Below are positions 11,701-23,600 of a stretch of 64,000 bases of DNA, one piece after another. Made by a program: the position numbers and the translations under genes. This stretch comes from Pocillopora verrucosa (taxonomy: Eukaryota; Cnidaria; Anthozoa; Scleractinia; Pocilloporidae): the NCBI RefSeq assembly GCF_036669915.1, contig NC_089315.1, forward strand, positions 31,196,131-31,260,130. Direction: 5' to 3'. Under the pieces are notes generated by a model, which ran no database searches, was not told the DNA's origin, and was given only the letters and a program-made list of their open reading frames with translations. The stretch's first letter is position 1. Every line of letters begins with the position of its first letter.

Positions 11701-14700
11701 AAATAACATTTTGAACAAATGCAAGACAAACATTAACATCTAACATAAGAAGATGATGATCGAACTGAATACCTCTGCATTTCTGTCCGTCACCTGTGTA
11801 ACCATTTGGACATCTCATACACACGGACTCTTCCTCTCCTTTTTGGTTGTAAAGGTCCAAGTCTACACACGTTACTCCCGCGTGACTGTCACACAGCTAA
11901 CAATGAAGAATAGGAAAAAGAAGGAAATCACAGTCATCAATCAATGGTTTGCTTTTAATGTAAGAAGAGATCTTGTCGTTGTAAACGGAATGAGTGAGCT
12001 CCGTCAGAAGTTATGTCTTCAGTGGTTAAAGTTAAGTACCTGAAGATCAGCACATGAACCATCGTTGACCTTCCTACAAAAGTTATTGCTGAGTTCTTCT
12101 ACAGTCGTGTTATCACAGATCACACCTGCATCTTCTGCGTGGTTTGGATCACAGTTACCTTCACCCCAGCCAACGTGACGACAGTGGGTAAGTGAGGACT
12201 CATAACCGAGACAGTTCACGTTATCCATCCAGATAATTCCGATTCCTTTGTGGAGGAAATCATGAAAAAGGCAGTTTTTATACCAAAGTCTAAATCAGGT
12301 TTTTCGAAGTGAAACACAGACTTACCCTTTCCAAAGCTAGAGTGTTTCGAAGCTTCTTTCGCCTTCCCAAAGCCAAGCTCTTTACAAACAACGCTAGCGT
12401 CGTTTATGTCCCAACCATCATCGCAGACAGTTCCCCATACGCCCTCATACAGCACTTCTACTCGCCCCTGCCCCCTGCTTCCTTCTTTATTTACTAATCT
12501 GACCACCGGCTCTTGTGGCCTTGGCAAGAATAATGATGACACGGAATGGAGGTCACCGCAGTCCTTGACACAGGCACTGCCATCTGAGAATACAAAACGA
12601 TTGACGTTAGTGTGTTGTAAGGGAAGACTGTTCAATGCAGGGGCTGTCTTAACCTCGTAAATTCTATGACTGAATAAGATTTTATCGTGCCCGTCGAAAT
12701 GATTGACAATCAAAAATACAATACGCTGTGTCAGCTTTATAAACGACTTCAATTTGTCCATCTTTACCAAAAAGGAGCCATACCGTAACAAGTTTGTTAA
12801 GTCGCATATCTTGGGTAGGTTACCAAGTTACAGTTTTGTGAATTAACAAGTAGTTTAGCACTCACTGAGGAACAATCCGTTTGGACAAGACCGACATTTA
12901 TCTCCAGTTTCGCCATCTGAGCACGTCTGGCACACTTTGTCACAGGGCTTACACAAACGCTCTTTAGTGTCACCATACAAACCAGGCGGACATTTTCTGA
13001 CACAATCTGAGGAAGCGTAGAAGTACGGAGAATCACAGCTAGTACAAGATGAGGCTGATCCATAACAATTTTTACATTTCATGGCGCATCGCTCGCATTT
13101 CTTTTTCTCTCCTTTGAAGAAACCAGAACCACATGATGTCACACATTTCTGGGACATGTCTGGACCTGAGCACTTGACTCCTGCGTCCTCAGTATGTCTG
13201 CAGTTATGACTTCCAATTCCCCCTGAAAAACAACAACGTAGAGACGACAACAATTACAAAATAAGGTATACTTGAATCTTCTTGAGTTAAATGCTGGCGA
13301 AAACAAATGAGTGTTCAACGAGAGTTCCGCCTAAAATACGGCCAGGCTATCTATGAACAGAGCTGCAGGGAGACTAAGACCGTTATTTCATTTTAATAAG
13401 CCATTTTTTGCATGAAACTGACTACTGTTTTTTTAGTTTGACTCGTTCTTTTCCGGAGGAATCCACCCAATCGGAAATCATAACCCTGTTAGTTTCTGAA
13501 AAGGGAAGCGTACTTATATCAGTTACTAAAATGAAAGGTGAATGTCCTTATTCTAACAAAATTTGGAATGTGCCTCTCTAAGATACATGTGCACTTACCA
13601 GCTTTCATCTTACAATGCCGGATATTTCTCTCCGTTCCAACACATCGTAAATCATCAATCCAAATCTGCCCGGTTCCCATACCATACTTCGCCCTCCCAA
13701 GAGCTTCGACTGCTTTTCCAAGTTTTAGCTGCCTGCAAATCACTTTAGCGTCCATCATATCGAACGAATCGTCACAGATGGTTCCCCATATTCCGTCATG
13801 AAGTACCTCCACTCTTCCTTCCACTGTTGAGTTTGCACCGGCTAAACGAATACCAGAGACACCTTTCACAGTCAACTCGTTCTCTGAACATTGATCAACA
13901 CATTTTGAGTTATTAAGAAATTTCCCTGCACAGGCAGTACAGTTATCTTTACGACCTTCACAGTCTTGACAATTTATGCCACATGGCATGCAGTGTTGAG
14001 TGAGAGGATCTGCAAAGTAACGCTCTACGCATGAAGAGGCACAGTTGAACGTCATGTTGCCCGTCATATTGAGGAAGGTATTTTGTGGACATGTGGTGCA
14101 ATTTTCGGGAGTACCCGAGCATGTTTTGCATTCACTGCTACATTTACCACACCCATTGTTTCTGTCCAAAAAGTATCCGTTACTGAGATTACAGCTTGAA
14201 AAACAGTCTTGACTGTTACCGGGACTCTGACAAATAACTCCTGCATCTTCAGAGTGAGTACAATCTTCAATTCCCCATCCATTGAATCCACATTCAATCA
14301 AAGAAAGTTCGTTCCCTAAAACCGGAACAAGATACCTTTTAATGTGATCTGGTTTCATGCTACAAAAACATTTTTTAAGCAACAAAGATATTTAACCGAA
14401 GACATGCGTGCTAAAACTGCTGCATGTGGCTAACTCTCTCGTTTATTCATAACGTCTACAATTGTGACAGCAAGATAATCAATTTTTACCAGTGCAATTA
14501 ACATCGTCCATCCAAACTGGCCCGTCTTCTAATGATCCGTACTTTGCACGTTTTACAGCAGCTGTAGCATTTCCCATCCCTAACATTCTACACACAACGT
14601 TAGCATCTTTTATATCCCAGAAGTCATCACAAACGCTGCCATACCTGCCTCCGTGGTAAATCTGTAAGCAAAGAAATCAATCAGCAGTGAAACTTACATT

Positions 14701-17700
14701 ACCAGCAGCTCTTGAAATGTGAATAAGACTGATACCTCAACGCGTCCTTCAAACGGTGTCGGTCCAACTAGACGCACAAATGGTATGGAGGATGGCTTGA
14801 ACCCCGGCTCACAGTCAGTCACACATTTTGAGTCTTTCTTGTATCTAGACTTGGGACACGATGTACAGTTACTACGTGTCCCCTCACAGCTACTGCACGA
14901 CTTATTACACTTCAAACATGTAATACCAGCAGAATAGAAGCCTCGACCACAATCAGCGACACATGTTTCATTCTTCTTGAAATAACCGGTCAGGCAGGTT
15001 TTACACTTATTAGGACCACCTTCGCAAGAGTTGCAGTTGATATTGCATGGGAAGCAAACCTTTCCCTTTTCGTAAAATTTGGCAGGACACTTCTGTTGAC
15101 ATTTGCGTATTCCTGGCCCTGTGCAACGGAGAACCGCATCTTCGTCGTGCCTGCAATTCGTTTTCCCCCAAGGACTATGTCGACATTCGTGCAAGGTTTT
15201 CTCGCTTCCCGTGCAGAAAACATCATCTAACCAAAGTTTGCCCTGCGCCTCCCTTGGCTGTTTTAGGATGTGGCCAAGGGATGCCGTTGTGTCAGCCTTG
15301 CCGAGGCCAAGCTCTCTACATACTACTGAGGTCTCTTTCGCGTCCCATCCATCATCACACACGGTTCCCCAAACTCCATCGTGAAATATCTCCAGCACAC
15401 CCTCAAGATAGTCGGAACCGTTACTCAGTCGAACCAGCGCTGAATTCGGATATGAATTATTCAGAGCTCTTATTGGTACGGCCACCTTTGAGCCAGAACA
15501 GTTGATATGACAAACGTTGTTGTCGAACACAAGGGGTGGAGCACATATTGTACAATGAGGTAGACCCTTCACACTGTTGAATACGCATTGCAAACATTCA
15601 GGTGGACAGGGGAGACAAGAATAATTTCCAGCAAACTCATAAAATAAATCACCACATTTACTGACACAGACTCCCCTCTTATGATACATGTCAGGCCCAC
15701 AACTCTCCGTACAGGTGCCATTCTTCAGCGCTTTAGGAGATGTACATGACTTACAGTCATTTTCATCGTTTCCATCTGCGCACGTCACACATTTTTCTGT
15801 GTTACACTTTCGGCATTCTCGCGAAGGAATGTGTCCATATTCTCCATCGTTGCATTTATCAACGCACGTATTGTCTTTTAAGAATTTAGGTTCCTTACAT
15901 TTAGTACAGCGGAAGCTATTGCCTGAACATTCAGCACACTGTGATGCGCACAAACTACAGACATCAAAGTCATTCTTGTACCAGCCAGGGTTGCATCGCT
16001 TCAAGCACTGGTTAATCGGTGGCTCGCCACGCACTGGTCCAGAACAAACAACTCCTACGTCGCTGCTATGGTAACAACCCGAACGTGCGCGAGGCGTAGT
16101 TTTGCACTCGAACAGACTTAGTTCTCTTCCAGTGCATTTTACGTCTCTGGACCATATTGGACCGCTTCCAAGTCCGTACACAGTCTTCTTGACAGCTTTT
16201 ACGGCGGATCCAAGCCTAAGCTGCCGACATACGACGCTTGCCTCAGGAAAATTAAAGGTCTTGTCACAAACCGTGCTCCAGGCGCCGTTTACAAAAATTT
16301 CCAAACGACCTTCCAGCTCGGTGGAATTTTTCCCTGCTAGGCGCATGCGTCGTCTTTGACCGACAAGCGAAGGTGCGCAGCTCACGACACACTCGTCTCC
16401 TTTTAAGTATCGATCATCTGGGCAAGTTGTACAAGCGGTGGACGAGGTTCCGTCTGCGCATGTGCGACATCCTGGATCACATGGTTTGCATTGTCGATCA
16501 GAGGTATCACCATAGAAACCCTGTCCACATGATGTAACGCAGCTTTTACCTGTTTAAATGAAAGATATTTGGAATCGATAGGTACCAGGTCCACTCATTA
16601 TAAGTTTTAGTTTTACGTTTACTGCAGAATAATTGTTCCCAATTTTGGTTTTGGAGATTTAAGGTAATCCTACTATCTTCTCCCCTGAATAAGTAGCTTT
16701 CTTTCTCTAAAAGCCTCATTCTCTTGTGTCCTTGTCACATTCGGTGGGTTCTGAGAAGTGCCGCCCACTGATGTCCTCAATCAACCAGCAGGCGAATTAA
16801 TTGCACCACTAACACCCTCTCCTAAACTGTACCTTTACGAAATCGGAAAGCGTCACAACTGGTACAGACTGTAGAGGAGCCTTCACAGGTAAGACAGCTC
16901 GTAGAGCATACACCACACTGTTTCTTTCCTTTCTTGCGGTAATATCCATCTCCACAGGAGCTGACGCATTCTCTGGATATATCAGGTCCTTTGCATCGGA
17001 CACCAGCATCTTCAAAATGGCTGCATGAGTGATTGCCCCACCCATGGTGTTGGCATCGCTCCAAGCGTGTCTCATTTCCACTACACTGTACCTTTCAGAG
17101 ACCAAATATAGGATACTCTCAGGGTATGAGGATAGGAATAGATTTCCACACTCCCCCCCCTGTCTCCCTTTACACCTGGTGAGACTAACAGGTGCCAAAG
17201 TAATACAGAGATAATTACTGTACACAAATATTGACTACTGTACTTGCTGCTGAAGAAAATATAGCCACTCAAATTAAACAAAAATAATCAACCAAACCTT
17301 TGATAGCCAAATTGGCTGTGAATCTTTTCCTCTACCCAGTCTTCCAAAAGATACAGCCTCTTGGGCCTTTCCTAGCAACAGTTCACGGCAAACAACATCC
17401 GCGTCACTAATATCCCACAAGTCATCACAAATGGTGCCCCAGATCCCACGGTGATTAATTTCAACGCGGCCTTCAAGATGACTACTTCCACCAACGAGTC
17501 TAATCTCTGTCTCAGGAGGACCCTTGGTAAGATAATTATCACAAGTCTGGACACATGTTGCTTCTATAAATAGAATTAAGCATAAAGATTAACGTTTGAA
17601 TATAAAATGAAGAGCAGCATGCAATTGTTCTCGCAACCGCTGTCGGCCGGTACGTTGGGAAATCGGTTAAGAAATCGCTTAAATATTATGTTAGTTGGGT

Positions 17701-19840
17701 GGTGAGTTATGCAGTCTGTCACTTAGTCATCCTTTAGTCAGTCAGTCAGTCAGCCAATCAATCGGCTAGCCTCTAAGTCAGCCAGTCAGTCAATCAGTGA
17801 GCCAGCTATGCTGTCAGTCAGCCAGTCAGTTAGTCAGCTAGCCAGCCTGTCAGTCAGTCAGCCAGCCAGCCGGTCAGTCAGTCAGTCAGTCAGTCAGTCA
17901 GCCAGCCAGTCAGCCAGTCAGTCAGCCAGAGTGTCAGTCAGTCAGTCAGCCGGCCTGTCAGTCAGTCAGTCAGGGAGCCAGCCTGTCAGTCAGGGAGCCA
18001 GTCTGTCAGTCAGTCAGCCAGCCAGTCGGTCAGCAAGTTAACTAGTCAGCCAATAAGTCAACTTGCCTATCAGTCAATCAGTTAGTCGGTCAGCTAACTA
18101 GTTATACCTTTAAAAAGTTGGTCAGTCACTTAGTCAAAATCACCCTGTCAATCAACTGATGTATCAAATAATTCGGAAAGTTCAGGTGAAGCTTGACCGC
18201 GGCTAAGAAGGTGCGCTGTCTCATCCACTTGTCGGTCGTCAAACGAGGGAAAATTCTGATACGATGAGGCTGCCGAAACATGACAAAATTCCCACATCTA
18301 TTCAATCGAGCGTTATATATATGTACATATGTATATTATGTATGAATAGTATGCATACTTTTCAGATACCAAGGAGGATTGCAACTGGAACATCTGTCGT
18401 TTCTATCACCATTCAAACAAGTTCTACAATTTGAGGAGCATTTTTGGCAGGTTCCCGTAAGTGTATCACCATAGTATCCCGTAGCACATTCTGGTACACA
18501 GATCCGCGCAATATTTGCGAACTTTCCTTCAGGGCACAAAGATTCTGAAATATAAAGAGAAGATTAAAAGGGTTCATATCCGTGTTTGGTGTTTCTAGGG
18601 GTCACCTTCATGAGACAGACGCAGGCTCGGCACGGATTAAAGCGAAAGTCACTAATTAAGCGGGCACTATTAAGATTCATTTGGGTGTTCGCTGAATACA
18701 AATATCACCGTATGGTTGACGATTTAGGAGAAGCGGGTGAGTTAAGAAAAATACCATTTTCTCAGAAAAATCCCGTCTGCAAAAAATAATATATATATAT
18801 ATATTGCACTGTGGTAGGTTTGTTAGTTCTCGCAGTCAGCTCAGAGAAAACTCCCTAACGAAGGCACAATATGATCATGATAATAATCTGGAGAACCTAT
18901 TGTTTTTAGGTACATTAGTTACCCGACTAAGCCTTATTCCAAAAGCTCCATTCATGACACTTTGGTTTAACAATGAAGTAGGTCACGAGATTTCTAACTG
19001 CTAAATATATCTTGGAGTGGAGCATAGCTGGGATTTAAGATGTCTGTGAAGAGGTCTTGGAGGTTGAAAATTTATTCCGCTTACGATTTTGCGGCCAGAG
19101 TTGTGCTGTTATTTAGATTATATTCTCATATTACATGCTATAATATAAATAACATAACTAAAGTGGATCCGAGGTTATCTTGCTTTTTGAAAATTGTTTA
19201 CTTCAAATCAAGACAGTCACACGTGAGTTAACACGCACAGACACAATAAAGAAGTTAACTATCGAGCTTAGGATTCTGTTATCATCTTTGTCGCTATATA
19301 TTCAAGAGGTATTAACGAGTGCTTTTTTCGGATTTTTACAGATTTCCTTGTAATTTTCAAACTTTTAATTGCTTCTGATTATTTTGGATGTAATTCACAT
19401 TTGCGATATTTTTCTTTTTGCTCCCATTTTTGCATAAGTTCGTTTTGCATGATCAACTCTATTCCACTCGATTATAATACTGCTTGCTTGAATTTCATCT
19501 GTAACTCTAGATCTCATAGAGTTGTACATCTGCTATTCTTTTTTGATGGCTTTTATTTCCCAGACCTTTATCAGTTTGAGCTGAGTTAAAAAGGCGGTTT
19601 CCCATCAGAAACGAAGTTTTAACTTGTTCTGCTGATTTCGAAAATATAACTCCTCCCGAGATGCAAACAAACATAAGACAATTATGTAAAGGAATAATGG
19701 ACTTGTTCTATGTGCGGATAGCAACACATACAGGTCAAATAGAGTTAATACTTACCTGAATGACTTGAAGCAACAGAGTAAACCGAGAAAAGCAAAACTG
19801 CTTTACTAAGCAATGCTATCAGCCTAGCTCTTACCGCCAT
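8800..19840 (-). CDS. SRCR/furin-repeat/EGF/Ig type I membrane receptor
   Basis: Large cell-surface receptor of unknown ligand. Exons: 19756-19840, 18359-18544, 17298-17560, 16833-17085, 14736-16549, 14490-14661, 13599-14315, 12866-13222, 12326-12583, 12040-12245, 11773-11896, 11236-11538, 10760-11032, 10277-10546, 9508-9801, 8800-9050. Total 5,826 nt, 1,941 residues, all phases consistent. Exon 1 encodes a hydrophobic signal peptide. Cysteine-rich furin-like repeats (CxxCxxC spacing) alternate with six SRCR domains recognised by GRVE...[16 protein letters not shown] and DAGV-C motifs. An EGF-like domain (residues ~1437-1478) and four Ig domains (~1479-1858), one per exon with phase 1-1 boundaries, follow. 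A membrane span lies at ~1871-1894, then a ~47-residue acidic tail ending EEEDIDL, with no kinase or ITAM visible. SRCR proteins often bind microbial or endogenous polyanions, so innate recognition or allorecognition is plausible but inferred. Confidence 0.85.
10620..10735. repeat. GTCA-rich degenerate repeat in a receptor intron
   Basis: Short stretch of GTCA/ATCA tetramers (AATCAATCA, AGTCAGTCA) between the second and third Ig exons. It resembles the larger GTCA/GCCA array at 17733-18137 in the same gene. Confidence 0.5.
17733..18137. repeat. GTCA/GCCA minisatellite in a receptor intron
   Basis: About 400 bp made almost entirely of GTCA, GCCA and related tetramers, with higher-order units such as GTCAGTCAGCCAGCC. 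It lies in the intron between exons 2 and 3 of the SRCR receptor. Both strands are open for long stretches, producing a serine/glutamine/valine-rich artefact frame on the plus strand that is not a gene. Confidence 0.9.
18788..18804. repeat. (AT)n microsatellite
   Basis: Pure AT dinucleotide run of about 16 bp in intron 1 of the SRCR receptor gene. Confidence 0.8.
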
Positions 19841-20600
19841 CAGGGTGTCGTTTCTGGTTGATGGGCTCGATCTCATAAATGTTGCATACAAATTATGTGC
19901 TTTTTACCACAACAAAGAATTCTTCCCTGAGGGGCCCCTATAGGGCTTTGTGTTGTGGTCATAATGCGTTTTAACTTGTGAGCTTACGAACTAATAATAC
20001 TTAAGAAAAAACAAATACCCAATTTCCTTATACACTTCTGTCGAGTTTCCAAGTTTTTTCAGTTTCCTAAAGTGATATTCACGTAAAGAATTTTGGGAAA
20101 TACTGTATACGCCGATATTTTTTCCACTAACTTCTTCCTGTCGACGGTAAAAATACAGAACAACAAGAAAGTATCAAAGACGAAAGCCCTAATTTAGTCT
20201 ACAATTTTTTTCGAAACAACCAACTAATTTTCACAGATTATTCAGGAGGTCACAAGGTGAAAAAATGCTTAGGTATCATAACGGAAGACATATCATCCAG
20301 TCATCCTAGGTACGTCATGTATAGGGAATTATTTAATGTAGAGTATAGAACGTTATATGTGTGTGTAAAGGACATAATATGTATAGGGGATAATAATTCC
20401 CTATACATGACATAGTTACCTAGATCATTGTCTCCTCCGCTGACCTGAAACACTTGTTGTTACCAATCAAGCATGGCTGACGGTGTTACGTCAGAGCATG
20501 TTCTCGTTTTCCTTGAAGCGATTGGCTTTTTTTAGCATGGGATGTCCACTATATGCTCCGAAATTTTTGCTTTTTAACGTGTCGTCGAGTTCTTCACATC
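19841..20600. promoter_or_regulatory. Shared divergent promoter region, SRCR receptor / EEP gene
   Basis: The SRCR receptor (minus) and the EEP-fold gene (plus) start 760 bp apart and are transcribed away from each other, so this interval must hold both promoters. No clear TATA or CCAAT arrangement was assigned. A small inverted-repeat element sits at 20306-20423. Confidence 0.6.
20306..20423. mobile_element. Small MITE-like inverted-repeat element
   Basis: The left arm (20306-20334) and the inverse of the right arm (20390-20423) share CTAGGTA followed by GTCATGTATAGGGAATTATT. The right half carries a nested second hairpin (20379-20408, ATGTATAGGG...CCCTATACAT), so the core ATGTATAGGG occurs three times. 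Length and arms suit a non-autonomous miniature element, but target-site duplications are not obvious. Confidence 0.6.
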
Positions 20601-23600
20601 ATGAGCGACAAATCGGTGGCAAAACAAACCGTACGCATCGCTACTTTTAATGTCCTAGCTCCATGTTACAATTGGTTAAGGTAAGCTCATCTTTTTATTG
20701 CAACACATCGTGGAATAACACAATTTAAGGTTTCTTTTGTACTAGTTCTTCGCCTACATCATATGTTAACGCAGGAAGACTACACTTTATGTTTGTGGTT
20801 AATTATTGTTGACATTAGAGGAACAAAATCTAAGAAGGTTATAAATAAAGCTTTTAATATTGCATATCTAACTCACATCTTGGTCTGAATATCTCTATGA
20901 AGTTAGATCGAATGTTTATCGATGCTTATGTGGTATTTTTTGCGCCCTCCTGAGCTGTTTGAAGTGTCTTTTTGCATATGTTAGACAATAGAACTCGCAT
21001 AGCCTTCTACAATGGGCTAGTGCTGCCACACCTAGACTATGCCGACACAGTGTGGGGAGATCAACCCGGTCTAAAATCAGAAATGGAAAAATTGCAAAGT
21101 TTTCAGAACAAATTTGCGAAGAAAATTAAGTTAGGCAAGATGTCTTCTTCAGAAGCTCTGAAGTGTCTGAATTGGCTCCCTCTGGCTGGAAGACGTCTAT
21201 TTCATTGTTGTACCACCGTAGAAAATGCAATCAAAGGAGACATTCCGCAACATTTTTAAAGTTTTAAATCGACATTGAGAAGTTTGCATGGCTACAACAC
21301 TAGAAATGGCTACTTACCTAGACTGCCTAAACCCAAAACGGAATTTGGAAAGAGGGTGTCCTACTTCCGTTTTACAAATGACTGGATGTTCCTCCCAGTA
21401 TTTTTAAGAAGGCCAATGCCATGCTCAATTTTTAAGGAAAAAAAAAAACTTACAAGATTCTTAATGGATAAATATTTTAAATGATGGATAAAAATGTTTA
21501 GATATACACCGTATATTTTATATTTCCTCCCTGAAAACCATGTATTTACGTGACGGGCGCTTCCTCCTTAAAGATTGTTTATTATTAATATTATCATAAT
21601 TACTTTTGGCTGGAGGCCGTTTATAGTAATTTAGTAAAAAGACACTTCAAACGGCCCAAGAAGGCAAAAAAATACCACAAATACATCGGTTATAATTTCA
21701 TTTAATGATAATGAGATATTTAAACTGAGATGTAATTTTGATATGCAATTTCAGAGCTTTATTTGTAACCCTCATAAATTTTGTTTGTCTCATGTCAACA
21801 ATAACGAACCATGAACACATAGTGTGGTCTGCCTGTGGTGTTAATAATACTGTTTACTTACTTTGGAATAAAATGGCTAGTGTGTGATCATGGTTAGCAA
21901 ATGGAATTCTGTCATGAACAGACTTACAGGCACGAAAATTCATTTATCACAGAGCTTTTGAAAAATGGGACATCACGAGCTTAGGATAATGCACATGATG
22001 GAGACTGCTATGATTATGTTAAGTGTATAATTATTTGTCTTGTAACATTTCAGTGGCTGGTGGGATCGCAGTGAAAGCAGTAATCCCAACCTATACATAC
22101 CAAGATTCCGCGCCATTATTGATCTTATATCTAAACAGAAGCCTAGTGTGGACATTATTTGTCTTCAAGAATTTTGGTTTCATGGTGATGTCATGGAACT
22201 TTTTGATACACAGTTTGAAGAAAAGTAAGATTTGTTTCTTATAGGTTGTCCAACAAATTCATGTCTTTGATCTTCACTCATGTCCAAGATAATGTCACCC
22301 CATTCCTTAAAACATGTAAACCTTGAGGATTACAACTCATTATGCAATATGCATTCTACAGCAGTCCTGTTGCTAACCTCCTGAAAAAATTTCAAGCTGA
22401 ATTAGACCCACTTAAATGTTATAGTTTTCATTTATTTTGTAAGTTTCAGTATTAAGATGTGACTATAACCATAATGAGTTACAACTGGGTAAAATGTGAG
22501 TTTGAGCCTGGCTTTGAATCTCAAAGTTCATGTGTCATAAGGTATTATTATTAAAGTGTGCCAGCTTAGATTTGATATAAATAATTTTTCATTGGTATTG
22601 GGTCAAGATGAGTTCAAATCATGTATAATATGCTTAATGTAACCATATTCATTTTACTTTGCTGTTGTAGATACAGAATAATAAAACTAAAGAGGACCGG
22701 TTTTAAGACAGATGGCCTCGCATTATTGATTGATCGCTCAATTAGGTAAGTTCTCTTATTATTATGTGGCTTCTTTATGATGCAAGAAAAAGTATAACTG
22801 TTACAAAGCATAGAAGGAGTTCCATTTTTAGGCTGAATACATATTGATTGTTACATAGAGACATTTGCTACAAGTTAATGTCTTCAAACTGAATGATTTT
22901 CCACTTTTTTCTCTTTCTTTTCCTGTCTTGTCTCTTTCTTTTTACTTTCTTTTTCCTTTTTTTGCAGCATACTGTCTATATGTCCTATTCGTTTCAATGA
23001 TATGAATCGCAGAGTAGCTTTACTAGTCCACCTTCTGTTGCCAAATGAGCAAGAGGTATTGTGCTCTGTGAATGATCTGTATCTTGAAGTATATATCCAG
23101 TTAAATCTGTTGTCACTAAAACCTGTTATTGGTTAAAAACAAGCACTGAGAGTTAGTTTAACAGTAACAATTTTATTATCTTATCACATTAGATTGTGCT
23201 TATGACAACACATCTGACATATTGCTCAAACTTCATTGACCAATTGCTACGAATGGTGAGCACGCAAAAAATTTATGAATATTTGTTTGATAGTTAACTA
23301 GATTGCATGGTAAAACATTTAGTGAAGTCAAGCTTAACCCCATCATACTTTTCTCAATTTAAATATTTGTGGGCTATAATCATACTTAAATTATGAATTG
23401 GTTGTAAATGGAAGCTAATTATGTTGTCAGAATTTAAATTTTTGTTTGATTATTTTCTTTACAGTCTCAAATAAAGAAAGTGAAAAACGAAATTGAATCA
23501 TATCAGCAGAAGTAAGTGTATTTTACTGTAGAAACCTAAAGCTTCAGTTGATAAACAACAGCTTTTACACTCACAAGTATGATGATTTAATATGTCTAAC

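Noticed and set aside
15047..16074. Long plus-strand frames opposite the big receptor exon
   Set aside because: Antisense shadows of the cysteine-rich SRCR/furin coding exon 14736-16549.
17808..18041. 77-codon serine/glutamine/valine repeat protein
   Set aside because: Produced by the GTCA/GCCA minisatellite, which is open in several frames.
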